The notes under the pieces: generated by a model
Seen by the model: the letters and a program-made list of their open reading frames with translations, nothing else
The model's database searches: none
Told to the model about the DNA's origin: nothing
Position numbers and translations under genes: made by a program
Shown here: positions 27,158 to 37,515 of the stretch, piece by piece
How positions within the stretch are numbered: the stretch's first letter is position 1
Layout: each line of letters begins with the position of its first letter
Source of the DNA: Prolixibacter sp. SD074
GTDB lineage: Bacteria > Bacteroidota > Bacteroidia > Bacteroidales > Prolixibacteraceae
Direction of reading: 5' to 3'
DNA: 64,000 nt
NCBI RefSeq assembly: GCF_009617895.1
Contig: NZ_BLAW01000001.1
Coordinates: forward strand, 983,001 to 1,047,000

Positions 27158-27706
27158 ATGACCAACATTGCAGTACACCTTGCCGAGGGATTTGAAGAGA
27201 TTGAAGCTATCAGCATTATTGATGTTCTCAGGCGTGCCCGTTTAGATGTGACAACTGTTTCCGTTACAGGAAAGAAAGAGGTAAAGGGTAATCACAACAT
27301 CCCGGTTATTGCAGACAAACTATTCGAAGAAGTCAATTACAATAATGTTGAAATGATTGTTCTGCCTGGAGGTATGCCAGGTGCACGCCATTTAAACGAA
27401 CATGAAGGGCTTAAGAAACAAATCAAAGCCTTTGCCGACGAAGATAAGCCTATGGGAGCTATTTGTGCTGCGCCCCTTGTTTTGGGGGAATTAGGACTTC
27501 TTGAAGGCAAGAAAGCTGTTTGTTACCCCGGATATGAAAAGTACCTGAAGGGTGCAACCATCCTGGAAGAACCGACGTTGCAATGTGAAAATATCATCAT
27601 GGGAAGAGGCGCCGGCGTTGCCATTAAATTCGCACTGAAAATTGTTGAATACCTGGAAGACAAAAAAGTAGCAGAGAAGCTGGCGGAAGACATGCTTGTT
27701 GAATAA
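27158..27706 (+). CDS. DJ-1/PfpI family protein (YajL/ThiJ-like)
   Basis: 182 aa from the ATG at 27158 (a TTG 24 bp upstream is less likely). LAEGFEEIEAIS holds the conserved glutamate, GAICAAPLVLGELGLL contains the nucleophilic cysteine elbow, and PGGMPGARHL the glycine loop of DJ-1. Members act as cysteine-dependent chaperone, glyoxalase or deglycase-like proteins in the cytoplasm. Bacteroidota usually keep one copy as a core gene. Monocistronic. A short GC hairpin (ATGGCA/TGCCAT) follows without a T-tract. Confidence 0.94.
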   Translation: MTNIAVHLAEGFEEIEAISIIDVLRRARLDVTTVSVTGKKEVKGNHNIPVIADKLFEEVNYNNVEMIVLPGGMPGARHLNEHEGLKKQIKAFADEDKPMGAICAAPLVLGELGLLEGKKAVCYPGYEKYLKGATILEEPTLQCENIIMGRGAGVAIKFALKIVEYLEDKKVAEKLAEDMLVE

Positions 27707-27903
27707 ACCCGAAATCAGAGATTATTTGCAGAATACAAATGGCATCTCATCCGGGGTGCCATCGTCATATCTACTTCCTCTCATAAGTTAAATAATTGTA
27801 ATAAACACAAAATGCTATTTAACATTTTTCTCAATCTCCTTCCTTTTATTAATTTTCGGGCGATTTGTATCTCAACTTTTATCCTATCAATACGAAACGC
27901 ACC

Positions 27904-28386
27904 ATGTTAAATCCTCACCAAAAACTTTCCAATGCCCAGCTTGCGGCATTGCTTATCCTTCGTGTGGTGATCGGCTGGCATTTTCTCTATGAAGGTATTA
28001 CCAAGCTCCTGAACCCCAACTGGACTTCTGTTGGCTATTTAATGGATTCCAAAGGATTTTTATCCGGGTTTTATCACTCACTGGCAGCTTCCCCAAAATT
28101 ACTTCCGGTTATCGACGCTTTAAACGAATGGGGGCTTGTCCTTATCGGCGTAGCATTGATAATGGGCCTGTTTACCCGTTGGGCCATTTACGGAGGCATG
28201 TTGTTACTGGCCATGTATTATTTCTCTCATCCACCTTTCATCGGATTAACGTACGCCCTTCCTTCCGAAGGAAGTTACCTCTTCATCGATAAGGTGGCCA
28301 TCGAATTTTTTGCTATGTGGGCATTATCCCTTTTTCCTACCGGGAAAATTATTGGGTTCGATCGGTTGCTGGTTAAAACAAAGTAA
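27904..28386 (+). CDS. DoxX family membrane protein
   Basis: 160 aa from the ATG at 27904. Four hydrophobic segments, with the N-terminal ALLILRVVIGWHFLYEGITK typical of DoxX proteins (membrane subunit-like proteins of uncertain function). It lies 27 bp upstream of the Gfo/Idh/MocA gene on the same strand and so leads a likely three-gene operon with the two Tat-targeted enzymes. The same arrangement (DoxX, oxidoreductase, isomerase) is common in Bacteroidota sugar-derivative loci (knowledge-based). Confidence 0.9.
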   Translation: MLNPHQKLSNAQLAALLILRVVIGWHFLYEGITKLLNPNWTSVGYLMDSKGFLSGFYHSLAASPKLLPVIDALNEWGLVLIGVALIMGLFTRWAIYGGMLLLAMYYFSHPPFIGLTYALPSEGSYLFIDKVAIEFFAMWALSLFPTGKIIGFDRLLVKTK

Positions 28387-28413
28387 AATTTAATTATTTG
28401 AGAGGAACGAGAA

Positions 28414-30006
28414 ATGAGTGATAAAAAGCAAAATCAGGAACACACAGAACAGAACGAGAATAAAAAGAATGTAGGACGCCGCGACGTGATTAAAAGTCTG
28501 GCAACAGTTCCCGTTTTGGGTGCTTTTGCCTACGGTGTTTACAAAAAGAAACAATACGATCGCCTGCTGAGTAGTTCAATTACCGATGAAGTAGGTATGG
28601 GTTATGAAGAGCCGGCCGCCACTCCCCCTTCGGACCTTAGCGGAAAACCGCTTCGCGTTGGATTGATCGGATACGGTATCCGTGGGAAAATGCTGGCTAA
28701 AGCGTTAGGCTTTGCCCATCCTACGATGGTAGACGAGTGGAAAGAAGGCGCCATGAATAATAAAGGGGATAAACGGTACGAGGAATTTCTTCAGCAGGAA
28801 AACCTCGGAATTCAGATTACTGCTGTTTGCGATATCTTCAACACTTATGAAAAAATGTGTGCCGAAGCCGGCGCCAATGTTAACCGCGAAGGAACCGGTG
28901 GAAACATGGGGCCAATGCCTAAAATATTTAAGAATTACAAAGAGCTTTGTGCTGCTCCCGATATAGATGCCGTTGTTATTGCTGCCCCTGATCACTGGCA
29001 CGGTCCGATGACCATTGAAGCAGCGAAAAATGGCATACATGTTTACTGCGAAAAACCCATGACCTGGACGGTTGAAGAAACTTATGAGGTCAGGAAGGCA
29101 GTAAAAGAGAGTGGAATAACTTTCCAGCTCGGCCACCAGGGACGGCAGACTGATAGTTACCAGAAAGCCAAAGAAGCCATCGAAAAAGGCGTACTGGGGC
29201 CAATTAACCTGGTTGAAGTAACCACCAACCGGAATACGCCAAATGGTGCCTGGGTGTATCCAATACATAAAGACGCCAATCCTGGAACCATCGACTGGGA
29301 GCAATTTATCGGGCCAGCGCCATGGCATGAATTCAGTCTCGAGCGTTTTTTCCGCTGGCGTTGTTGGTGGGATTACAGCACCGGCTTGTCAGGCGACTTG
29401 CTTACACATGAATACGATGCCATCAACCAAATCATGAATGTTGGCATTCCGGATTCAGCCATGTCAACCGGGGGAATTTATTTCTATAAAGACGGACGGA
29501 CGGTACCGGATGTGTTGCATACCGTGTTTGAATTCCCAAAACAGGATTTATCACTGGTTTACAGTGCCACTCTCTCCAGTCAGCATCAACGCGGAAAAGT
29601 AGTGATGGGGCACGATGCCTGGATGGAGCTCGGACAAACCCTCACCATCAATGCCGACGTTGAGTCAACCAAATACGCCGACAAGATCAAGAAAGGGATC
29701 ATCGATCCGGAACTGCCTATTTATTCTTATATTCCCGGCAGGAAAAATGCAGATGCCGTTACGTCGGCTACCGAAAAGTATTTTGCCGGTCGAGGTCTGT
29801 TATACACTTACAGAGGTGGCAAACGAGTAGATACAACGCACCTGCACATGAAAGAGTGGGTCGACTGCATCCGCGACGGGAAACAGCCCAGTTGCAATAT
29901 TGATCAGGGTTTCGAAGAAGCCATTACGGCACACATGGGAACACTTTCATATAAGCATAATAAAAAAGTGTTCTGGGATGCTGAAAATGAAAAAATCATC
30001 GTGTAA
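28414..30006 (+). CDS. Tat-exported Gfo/Idh/MocA family oxidoreductase
   Basis: 530 aa. The N-terminus contains a twin-arginine signal ([20 protein letters not shown]). [13 protein letters not shown] is the NAD(P)-binding Rossmann motif, and [14 protein letters not shown] the EKP motif with the catalytic lysine. The C-terminal part ([20 protein letters not shown]) has the aromatic/histidine pattern of the Bacteroidota Gfo/Idh/MocA subgroup that oxidises or epimerises sugars or their glycosides in the periplasm. Exact substrate unknown. Co-transcribed with a Tat-targeted TIM-barrel isomerase 35 bp downstream. Confidence 0.94.
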   Translation: MSDKKQNQEHTEQNENKKNVGRRDVIKSLATVPVLGAFAYGVYKKKQYDRLLSSSITDEVGMGYEEPAATPPSDLSGKPLRVGLIGYGIRGKMLAKALGFAHPTMVDEWKEGAMNNKGDKRYEEFLQQENLGIQITAVCDIFNTYEKMCAEAGANVNREGTGGNMGPMPKIFKNYKELCAAPDIDAVVIAAPDHWHGPMTIEAAKNGIHVYCEKPMTWTVEETYEVRKAVKESGITFQLGHQGRQTDSYQKAKEAIEKGVLGPINLVEVTTNRNTPNGAWVYPIHKDANPGTIDWEQFIGPAPWHEFSLERFFRWRCWWDYSTGLSGDLLTHEYDAINQIMNVGIPDSAMSTGGIYFYKDGRTVPDVLHTVFEFPKQDLSLVYSATLSSQHQRGKVVMGHDAWMELGQTLTINADVESTKYADKIKKGIIDPELPIYSYIPGRKNADAVTSATEKYFAGRGLLYTYRGGKRVDTTHLHMKEWVDCIRDGKQPSCNIDQGFEEAITAHMGTLSYKHNKKVFWDAENEKIIV

Positions 30007-30041
30007 ATTTACATTCTATCTAACATTATAAACCGATAAAA

Positions 30042-30896
30042 ATGGGAACAAGACGCGATTTTCTTAAAAAATCAGCCATGCTCACAACCGCTGCAATGGT
30101 GGCTCCCACAGCTCTTTCATCCTGTGGTAAAAAGCAAAAAGAAATTGGCTTACAGGTTTACACTGTACGCGATCAGCTAAATGACGATCTGGAAGGCACA
30201 CTAAAAAAAGTTGCTGAAACAGGATACAATTCGGTTGAAGCCGCCGGTTTCGGTAATGGCCGTTTTTATGGAAAAGAACCGAAGGAATTTACCAGGATGC
30301 TCAATGATATGGGCATGAAGTTCATGTCGAGCCATACCGTATTCGAACCGGATGTAGCTGATGAGGTTTGTTCCGCTCACGCCGAAGCTGGTTGCAAGTA
30401 CATTGTTTACCCTTATCTGTCTGGTGAGTTCCGCGAAAACCTCGATGGATACAAGAATACGGCTGACAAACTCAATACGCTGGGACAATTTGCCAAAAAA
30501 CACGGCCTTCAGTTTGCCTATCACAACCACAATTTCGAGTTCGAGCCCATGGAAGGCCAAATTCCAATGGATGTATTGCTCAGCAATACCGATCCGAACC
30601 TGGTAAAAAGTGAGTTGGATTTATACTGGATTACCAAAGGTGGCCACACGCCGATTGAATATTTCGATAAATTTCCCGGCCGTTTCGAACTCTGGCATGT
30701 AAAAGACATGGATAACACTCCGGAACAATTTTTTGCAGCTGTAGGTACCGGAACAATTGATTTTAAACCGATATTTGATGCGCGCGAAAAAGCAGGAATG
30801 AAACATTTCTTTGTGGAAGAAGATCGTTGCAAAGGCGATATTTGGGAAGATTTGAATACCAGCTTTACGTTTTTGAATAACGCAAGTTTTGTATAA
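30042..30896 (+). CDS. Tat-exported sugar phosphate isomerase/epimerase-like lipoprotein
   Basis: 284 aa. N-terminal twin-arginine motif TRRDFLKKSAM followed by a hydrophobic stretch and a lipobox-like LSSC, suggesting Tat export and lipidation. The rest is an AP-endonuclease-2-like (xylose-isomerase-like) TIM barrel: LQVYTVRDQL at the start, FAYHNHNFEFEP, SELDLYWITKGG and LWHVKDMD carry the metal-binding His/Glu/Asp residues. Works with the preceding oxidoreductase on a sugar derivative (inference from operon). Followed by a terminator that closes the operon. Confidence 0.92.
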   Translation: MGTRRDFLKKSAMLTTAAMVAPTALSSCGKKQKEIGLQVYTVRDQLNDDLEGTLKKVAETGYNSVEAAGFGNGRFYGKEPKEFTRMLNDMGMKFMSSHTVFEPDVADEVCSAHAEAGCKYIVYPYLSGEFRENLDGYKNTADKLNTLGQFAKKHGLQFAYHNHNFEFEPMEGQIPMDVLLSNTDPNLVKSELDLYWITKGGHTPIEYFDKFPGRFELWHVKDMDNTPEQFFAAVGTGTIDFKPIFDAREKAGMKHFFVEEDRCKGDIWEDLNTSFTFLNNASFV

Positions 30897-30952
30897 CGAA
30901 ATAAGGTCCCGCCGGATTTATTTAAATCCTTCTACTCACCTTACAAAAAAAC

Positions 30953-30976
30953 AAAAAGCCCGGCGGGGCTTTTTTT
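30953..30976 (+). terminator. Terminator of the DoxX/oxidoreductase/isomerase operon
   Basis: AAAAAGCCC and GGGCTTTTT-type arms around a GGC loop, with T7. The A-rich left arm may also serve the convergent TPR gene. Confidence 0.85.
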
Positions 30977-30990
30977 GCTTTTAAAGCTTG

Positions 30991-33141
30991 TTACAGGCTG
31001 TCCAACCTGTTTAACTGTGTTTTTGGATATGATTCATCGGGTTTCAGGGCGAGCGCTTTCTTATAGTAAAAACGGGCAACTGAAATGTCTTTTTGGCCGA
31101 ACGCCTCATCAGCCTTTTTCACAAAAGAACGGAATTGGGTTTCTTCTTCTGAAGCGTGTTTTTGTTGGACCGCTTTCTTAACTTCAACCAGCTGCCTTTT
31201 GGGGTAGTCCTCTCCTCCTTTAATCTTCAGCGCCTGATGATAATAGAATTTTGCCAACGTGAATTCAGCGGTTTTCAGACTCGCATCCGCCTTGCTGATA
31301 AAATCCTGATATTGCTTTTCTCTTTTGGCCAGCAACTCCGATTCTATCGCTTTATCACATAAATCAACCTGCTTTTGCGGATATTTTTCCGAAGGTTTGT
31401 ACTTCTGTGCTTCGTAATAAAAGAAACGGGCAACTGTCCACATTGATTCGGCGTAAGCGGCATCCGCTTTTTTGATATTGTTCAGATACAAATCCTCTAC
31501 TACACCAATATAATGGAAACTCGCAGTGTCTTTTTGTTCCTGATACGTCGAACGGTTCTGTGCTTGCTCAGCCAACTGTTTTTCCTTTGCAGCCTGCTCT
31601 TTTTCAGCCAAAGCGTGCTTTATTTTTTCTAGCATCGTAGCCGGATAAGTTGCACCGGGTTGTAATTGCAACGCTTCATTAAAAGCAGCAATGGAGCTAT
31701 TGTATTGTTTCAATCCAAATAAACTATCACCTTTTGCTATTGCAGAAGAAAAACGGCGTTGTTCTACTTTGGCTTCAGCCTGTTTTTGGCGGGCTTCGGC
31801 CAAAGCTTTCTGTTTGGCCGCCTCCTCCGCAGCTTGCCTTTGTGCGGCAATAGCAGCTTTAATTTTGTTCAACATCTCCTGCGGATGTTTTGCCACGGGC
31901 TGCAACTGTAATGCTTGATTAAAAGCGGTTGTCGCATCAGGATAAGATTTAACGGCAAACAAGCTGTCTCCTTTCGAAACAACCTGCTCAAATTGTTTTT
32001 GACGGGCTTCGGCCAAAGCTTTCTGTTTGGCCGCTTCCTCCGCAGCTTGCCTTTGTGCGGCAATGGCAGCTTTAATTTTGTTCAACATCTCCTGCGGATG
32101 TTTTGCAACGGGCTGCAACTGTAATGCTTGATTAAAAGCGGTTGTCGCATCAGGATAAGATTTAACGGCAAACAAGCTGTCTCCTTTCGAAACAACCTGC
32201 TCAAATTGTTTTTGACGGGCTTCGGCCAAAGCTTTCTGTTTGGCCGCTTCCTCCGCAGCTTGCCTTTGTGCGGCAATGGCAGCTTTAATTTTGTTCAACA
32301 TCTCTTTAGGATGCTGCGCATCCGGTTGTAATTTCAGGGCCTTATTGTATATATTCAGGGCCTCCTGGAATGCCTTACTGGCAACCTTTTCCTCTCCTTC
32401 GGCCATTAGCTGTTTAAATTCTTCATTCTGCTTTGCCTGCTCTTCTTTCAGTTTAATTTGTTCGCCAAGCAATTTAATCTTGTCCTTAACAAAATTATCG
32501 TTCGGCTTTAAATCGGCAGCCTGTTGATATACGGCAATAGCTTCCGCCAATTTTTCAGCTTCTTCGAGCGTTTTGGCCAGATCCAGTTTCTTCTGATAAG
32601 ATTTGTCGGCAAGTTTGGTCTTTTCGTCATCAATCTCCTGACGTATTTGCATATCGTTGAAGTACGATTCCGAATCGAAATTATCCACTTTAGCCGAATA
32701 GAATATTTTCCCGACTGGCTTTTTTGAAAACGCCGGATCGATTTCCGGCACCACCTTAAATAATGTGACGACAAACTGGATCGGTGGAAAATAAGGGTCG
32801 CGCTCCAATACTTTTTCCGGGATAACCGTTGTTACAATCAACATCTTCGGATAAAAACCACTTTTTCGGAAAAATAGCTGGTAATTATACTGATACGGTA
32901 ATTCAAAATCAAATTTTCCTGCTGTCGTTACGTTTATCTTTTTCTCAATTTTATTATTGTCGGTATTGAGTACTTCAATGGTTGCCCCGTCAAATCGGCC
33001 TTCATCTAACCGCACTTTTCCACCAACTTCTAATATTTGTGGTTTCTTTTTTTGAGCATAGGCAGACGGGGATGATAAAAACACCACTCCCAAAGACAAA
33101 GTAATCAGAACATTACGCAACGAAATATAGGTAGTATCCAT
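30991..33141 (-). CDS. Secreted TPR-like protein with internal tandem duplication
   Basis: 716 aa from the ATG at 33141, giving the signal peptide SLGVVFLSSPSAYAQ. An N-terminal beta domain (~ residues 30-120, a carboxypeptidase-regulatory-like fold: VGGKVRLDEGRFDGATIEVL) is followed by many helical repeats of the pattern Fx2A(L/F)xLKPx6P, each ending PxxQL or MLNKIK. Two central units of 71 residues are near identical and a third partial unit follows. Related to Bacteroidota cell-envelope TPR proteins; no enzymatic motif. Role probably scaffolding at the envelope (inference). Confidence 0.85.
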   Translation of the reverse strand: MDTTYISLRNVLITLSLGVVFLSSPSAYAQKKKPQILEVGGKVRLDEGRFDGATIEVLNTDNNKIEKKINVTTAGKFDFELPYQYNYQLFFRKSGFYPKMLIVTTVIPEKVLERDPYFPPIQFVVTLFKVVPEIDPAFSKKPVGKIFYSAKVDNFDSESYFNDMQIRQEIDDEKTKLADKSYQKKLDLAKTLEEAEKLAEAIAVYQQAADLKPNDNFVKDKIKLLGEQIKLKEEQAKQNEEFKQLMAEGEEKVASKAFQEALNIYNKALKLQPDAQHPKEMLNKIKAAIAAQRQAAEEAAKQKALAEARQKQFEQVVSKGDSLFAVKSYPDATTAFNQALQLQPVAKHPQEMLNKIKAAIAAQRQAAEEAAKQKALAEARQKQFEQVVSKGDSLFAVKSYPDATTAFNQALQLQPVAKHPQEMLNKIKAAIAAQRQAAEEAAKQKALAEARQKQAEAKVEQRRFSSAIAKGDSLFGLKQYNSSIAAFNEALQLQPGATYPATMLEKIKHALAEKEQAAKEKQLAEQAQNRSTYQEQKDTASFHYIGVVEDLYLNNIKKADAAYAESMWTVARFFYYEAQKYKPSEKYPQKQVDLCDKAIESELLAKREKQYQDFISKADASLKTAEFTLAKFYYHQALKIKGGEDYPKRQLVEVKKAVQQKHASEEETQFRSFVKKADEAFGQKDISVARFYYKKALALKPDESYPKTQLNRLDSL
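31790..32303. repeat. 213-bp tandem duplication inside the TPR gene
   Basis: About 2.4 copies of a 213-bp unit. Two complete copies 213 bp apart differ by only a few bases. They encode the 71-aa segment starting MLNKIKAAIAAQRQAAEEAA. The unit is a multiple of three, so the frame is kept. Near-identity points to a recent event. Confidence 0.9.
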
Positions 33142-33362
33142 AAATACGGCAAAATCTGATAATAGATGAAACATAAAAGTAAGCAAAACTTTAATTCTAC
33201 ATAACAAAATATTATCGGGGATTTGAACTTCTGGTATCTTTTAAACATCAGGAAAAAACACACTAAATAAGTAAAAATACCTTTTCTTTGTAACGGGAAT
33301 TTGCAGGAGATATTATATTCCTGAGACCTAATATTCTAACCATTAACTAATTTTTTTCGATT

Positions 33363-34856
33363 TTGGTTCAAGCACAAGAAGACCTAAATAAACCGGCTTT
33401 GTGGCAGGCATTTCTTCCGATTATCTTTCTGATAACGCTTCTCAGCGCGAATGTCTGGTTTTTCGAAGACACATTGGCTGGCGCGAACCAGATTGCCCTA
33501 TTACTTTCGGCTGCTATTGCAGGTCTCATTTGTCACAGGCTGAAGCGAAGCTGGACAACCATACAAAAACAGGTCATAGAGAATATCAGCTCAGCAATGC
33601 CATCAATGCTTATCCTGCTGCTCATTGGTTCACTTGCCGGAACCTGGATGATTAGTGGCGTGGTCCCTGCAATGATTTTTTATGGCCTGGATATTATCTC
33701 TCCCAAATTATTCCTCTTCTCCGCAGTGGTCGTATCGGCTATTGTTTCGGTTGCTACCGGAAGTTCATGGTCTACGGTTGCAACCATTGGCGTGGCATTG
33801 TTAGGTATTGGCAAAACACTGGGATTTAGCGAACCGGTTGTAGCCGGCGCCATTATCAGTGGAGCCTATTTCGGCGACAAGATGTCTCCCCTCTCCGATA
33901 CGACGAATCTGGCTCCTGCCATGGCTGGCACCGATATCTTTACGCACATCCGGTACATGATGTATACCACGGTCCCCACCATGACCATTACGCTCATTAT
34001 TTTCCTCATCATGGGAATCACTCACGACTTTACCCAAATTACCATTAATGTTGACGATGTAAAGACAGCCATTGAAGGAACCTTCAACACAACGCCATTA
34101 CTCTTTATCGTGCCAATAACTTTGCTGGTCATCATTATTCGGAAAATGCCTGCCTTGCCCGCTCTTTTTATTGGAACCATGCTGGGCGCCCTGTTTGCAG
34201 TCATATTTCAACCGCAAATCATTCAAAGCGTTTCCGGCGAATCAGGCATTTACCTGAAAGATGCTTATATCGCTGTGATGCAATCGATGTTTGGCGATAT
34301 TAGCTTAACCACCCGGGACGCGGCAGTAAATGAGCTTTTGCACACCTCCGGGATGAGTGGAATGCTGGACACTATCTGGTTAATCTTATCCGCCATGGTT
34401 TTTGGGGGTGTGATGGAAGCAGGCGGTTTGTTGAATCGCATTACCAATGAGATTCTGAAGTTTGCCCACAGCACAGGTTCGTTGGTATTCTCCACCGTCA
34501 GCAGCTGTATATTTTTCAACTTTACTGCTTCCGATCAATACCTGGCCATCGTAGTTCCGGGGCGCATGTTTTCGCAAACCTACCGGGAAAACGGTCTTAA
34601 GCCTGAACTACTCAGCCGAACACTCGAAGATTCGGGTACGGTTGTTTCTGTACTGATTCCCTGGAATACATGCGGTGCGACGCAGTCACGGGTTCTGGGC
34701 GTTCCTACGCTGGCCTATCTGCCTTATGCATTTTTCAACCTGATCAGCCCGGTGATGACAATTCTGGTGGCTTATCTCAACTTTAAAATACGGAGGTATT
34801 CACCCGAAGAACTCAAGGAAGAAGGAATTGAGTTGACTGGTAAGATAATACAATAA
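33363..34856 (+). CDS. nhaC: NhaC-family Na+/H+ antiporter
   Basis: 497 aa. The start is a TTG at 33363: an in-frame stop lies 15 bp upstream and no ATG exists before the first membrane segment. About 11-12 hydrophobic segments. The conserved YFGDKMSPLSDTTNLAPAMA stretch (about residue 170) and the late DQYLAIVVPGRMF with DSGTVVSVLIPWNTCG are signatures of NhaC. Exchanges sodium for protons across the inner membrane. Divergent from the TPR gene with 155-220 bp between them, and closed by a terminator. Confidence 0.95.
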   Translation: MVQAQEDLNKPALWQAFLPIIFLITLLSANVWFFEDTLAGANQIALLLSAAIAGLICHRLKRSWTTIQKQVIENISSAMPSMLILLLIGSLAGTWMISGVVPAMIFYGLDIISPKLFLFSAVVVSAIVSVATGSSWSTVATIGVALLGIGKTLGFSEPVVAGAIISGAYFGDKMSPLSDTTNLAPAMAGTDIFTHIRYMMYTTVPTMTITLIIFLIMGITHDFTQITINVDDVKTAIEGTFNTTPLLFIVPITLLVIIIRKMPALPALFIGTMLGALFAVIFQPQIIQSVSGESGIYLKDAYIAVMQSMFGDISLTTRDAAVNELLHTSGMSGMLDTIWLILSAMVFGGVMEAGGLLNRITNEILKFAHSTGSLVFSTVSSCIFFNFTASDQYLAIVVPGRMFSQTYRENGLKPELLSRTLEDSGTVVSVLIPWNTCGATQSRVLGVPTLAYLPYAFFNLISPVMTILVAYLNFKIRRYSPEELKEEGIELTGKIIQ

Positions 34857-34880
34857 TAAACTACAAGTTAGCCGGAGAGA

Positions 34881-34912
34881 AAAAAGGCTGCACTAAATGA
34901 TGCAGCCTTTTT
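34881..34912 (+). terminator. Terminator between nhaC and the convergent AsmA gene
   Basis: AAAAAGGCTGCA pairs with TGCAGCCTTTTT around CTAAATGA; symmetric A and T tracts mean that it can work in both directions. Confidence 0.9.
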
Positions 34913-34934
34913 CAATATAGGTAACCTCAGATAA

Positions 34935-37409
34935 TTACTTGAATATTTTCTGCAACTCGTTGCCAAGCTTTTTCGCGGCATCCTGAATCTGCTTCTTCGA
35001 TGACTTTTTAAATTCCTCTTCGACGAGTTTTTTAGCATCGTTCAGGTTCAATTTTACTTCCGGTTGCTTGAATGTACCTCCAATGGTCACTCCTACCGGC
35101 AATTTTTGAATATTTTCCGAGCCCGGAACAAAGCCCAGGTACTTGTTAACATTGCCGCTTAAATTGTCTTTATCGACCTTAAAGTCTATTTTGTAATTCA
35201 GGTTTTGACTAACGGTTTGATGCCCGGATATCACCGCTTCCTGTCCGGCAATATTTGTTTTGAACGGCGAAACATCCAGACCTCCGTTAACAATCTTGAA
35301 TTTTGTTGCAAAATTACCGATATCAACTTTGTGGAACGTATTCTTCTTGAAATATTTACCAATTTCCTGGAATACCTTCGCCCCCACAATCTGAATATCA
35401 GATGTAGAAATGTCGCCGTTTCCGTTAAACGATTGGAAAACCGGTTCCATATTTCTCGTTAACGAACCGGAAATGGATAAGCCTGTACTGAATGCACCGG
35501 TACTGTTCGACGCAATCGGCAGCATGGTTCGAACGGTCGACAATGAGCGATAGGCCTGTGGGATATCAAATCCCTTCACTTTCAGGTTGAAATCAAATTT
35601 CGGCTTTTGTGGCTGTGGCGTTTCATATGATCCATTCATCGTCACCTCACCGTTCAGCATATTCATTTGTAAACCATCCAGTAAAAGCTTTTTATTCCTG
35701 ACAGTTACTTCACCTTTGGTTCCGGTAATCACCATCTTGTCATACAGAATTTTATTGATATTGGCCTGCATTGCAAAATCGATGTGATCGGGAACTTCAA
35801 AGGCTTCCATTTTGCTGGTATCGGTCTTTGTGGTATCGGTAGTTGCCATGCTGGCCATCAATTGATTCACATCGAGCAGATTGGAACTTACTTTCAGATT
35901 TCCCTTCAGTGTCTCACTTTTTAGAATATACGGCCAGTAGTTAGAAAGCGAACCGGATGCCGAAAAGTCGGAATGCCCCATATTCCCTTTTAGCGAAGCG
36001 AGCGATACTGAACGTGAGTTCATCGTCATATCAGCCGAGGAAATGGTTATTGGCATGGGCAAATCTTTCGAAGCCATTCGGAATCCTTTTAGCTGAACCT
36101 TTCCTTCGGTTTCAAACTTGTCGTACTGCTGCGTTTCAATAGCAGAATAGGGTCCGTTAAACTGAACAGCAGCATCAAGCAGGCCGCGAATATCCATCGA
36201 ATCCATTGGCAACGCCTGCGATACTGTTGTGAAATCGATTTTCCCGTTCAGCTTTCCTTTCAACTGCATATCTCTCATCGGATGCGCAATGGAGAGGTTA
36301 GCCGAAACCGGGTTTCCTGCTGCCTTGGCTTCGAATTTAGTCACATCCACTGTCATCAAATCCAAATCGCCTTCGGGCTTTTTCACGCTGGCTGCCAGAT
36401 TGACGTTTTCAACCGCTTTGGGCAAATCAGGATATTTTAACCAACCATTATCCAGCTTCAGGTCGATACCAAATGCCGGGTAGCTCGTTTCGGTATAAGC
36501 ACCTTTTACAAATCCGCCAAATGTCACATCACCTTTCGTCTGAACATCTTTCAGATACGACTGGTATTCTTCGGGCACAAAGCCCAGCAATTCGTCAAAT
36601 CCGGAACCGGGAGAACTGAATTTCAAATCAAAATCATAACTGGAATCAGCCAGGGCAAAGCTACCGTCGATTTTCACCGGTAGTTTATTGATGTGCATCT
36701 CATTTTCGGCAACAGCAAATTTCATCTTATCGAAGTTGGCTGTCAACACAGTATTCATATCCAGATTAATATCTTTCGCATACCGGCTGCCTTCGTAATC
36801 AAACGTGATATTCTTTACCTGTGCATCGGTTTTCAGGGTACTGTTCGCACCATCCATTGTTCCCGAAAGGTTGAATTCCCCTTTCTCCATCGAAAAGAAC
36901 ATGGGGGTTGACTCATCGGTATAACGGAGTGACAAGTTGTGCACTGCGATTTTATCCAGGTTCAATTGCATTTCTGATGCTGTTGTATCGGTGGTTGCCG
37001 GCTGTTCGTTTGAAGTGGTAATATCCCAGTTGCTTTTACCGGCTTTATTCACTTTCAGGGCAACCGTTGGATTGTCGACGATAATTTCATTCACATCGAT
37101 TCCCTGGTCGAGATGCCACAAGCTGGACAGATTAATGGTAGTAGCTACCGAGCCTACACTCACCAGTGTATCGTTGGCAAAATCACCTTTCCCGATAACA
37201 CGTAGCCCGTCCAACTCGGCGTACACTTTTGGAAAACTCTTGAACAGGGACAGGTTTACCCCATCGAGTTCAACCCGGGCATCAACCATCTCGTTAGCTT
37301 TGTCGAGCGCTTTCTGATAAACCTGATCTTTAAAAATCAGTGGAACGGCAATCATGGCAGCCAATAAAACCACCACAACTACGCCAATAATGATGAGTGC
37401 TTTTTTCAT
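34935..37409 (-). CDS. AsmA-family envelope protein
   Basis: 824 aa. One N-terminal membrane anchor (ALIIIGVVVVVLLAAMIAVP), then a long periplasmic region of beta repeats typical of the AsmA/YhdP family. The C-terminal half has the AsmA-like motif around GNGDISTSDIQIVGAKVF and ends in a charged amphipathic helix. AsmA-like proteins form lipid-carrying bridges between inner and outer membrane, so a role in outer-membrane lipid transport is likely. Convergent to nhaC, 106 bp from cinA on the same strand. Confidence 0.92.
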   Translation of the reverse strand: MKKALIIIGVVVVVLLAAMIAVPLIFKDQVYQKALDKANEMVDARVELDGVNLSLFKSFPKVYAELDGLRVIGKGDFANDTLVSVGSVATTINLSSLWHLDQGIDVNEIIVDNPTVALKVNKAGKSNWDITTSNEQPATTDTTASEMQLNLDKIAVHNLSLRYTDESTPMFFSMEKGEFNLSGTMDGANSTLKTDAQVKNITFDYEGSRYAKDINLDMNTVLTANFDKMKFAVAENEMHINKLPVKIDGSFALADSSYDFDLKFSSPGSGFDELLGFVPEEYQSYLKDVQTKGDVTFGGFVKGAYTETSYPAFGIDLKLDNGWLKYPDLPKAVENVNLAASVKKPEGDLDLMTVDVTKFEAKAAGNPVSANLSIAHPMRDMQLKGKLNGKIDFTTVSQALPMDSMDIRGLLDAAVQFNGPYSAIETQQYDKFETEGKVQLKGFRMASKDLPMPITISSADMTMNSRSVSLASLKGNMGHSDFSASGSLSNYWPYILKSETLKGNLKVSSNLLDVNQLMASMATTDTTKTDTSKMEAFEVPDHIDFAMQANINKILYDKMVITGTKGEVTVRNKKLLLDGLQMNMLNGEVTMNGSYETPQPQKPKFDFNLKVKGFDIPQAYRSLSTVRTMLPIASNSTGAFSTGLSISGSLTRNMEPVFQSFNGNGDISTSDIQIVGAKVFQEIGKYFKKNTFHKVDIGNFATKFKIVNGGLDVSPFKTNIAGQEAVISGHQTVSQNLNYKIDFKVDKDNLSGNVNKYLGFVPGSENIQKLPVGVTIGGTFKQPEVKLNLNDAKKLVEEEFKKSSKKQIQDAAKKLGNELQKIFK

Positions 37410-37515
37410 ATCATCGTTTTTTATCTGTCCGTATAATTCTCATTCCGGCTAACCGGGAACCAAGCAATGCATTGAGAGTCTAAAAAATAAGTTTGGTTAT
37501 TCGGCTGTCTGTTTT

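Noticed and set aside
31869-32331. Repeated short ORFs inside the TPR gene (both strands)
   Set aside because: Shadow frames created by the 213-bp tandem duplication.
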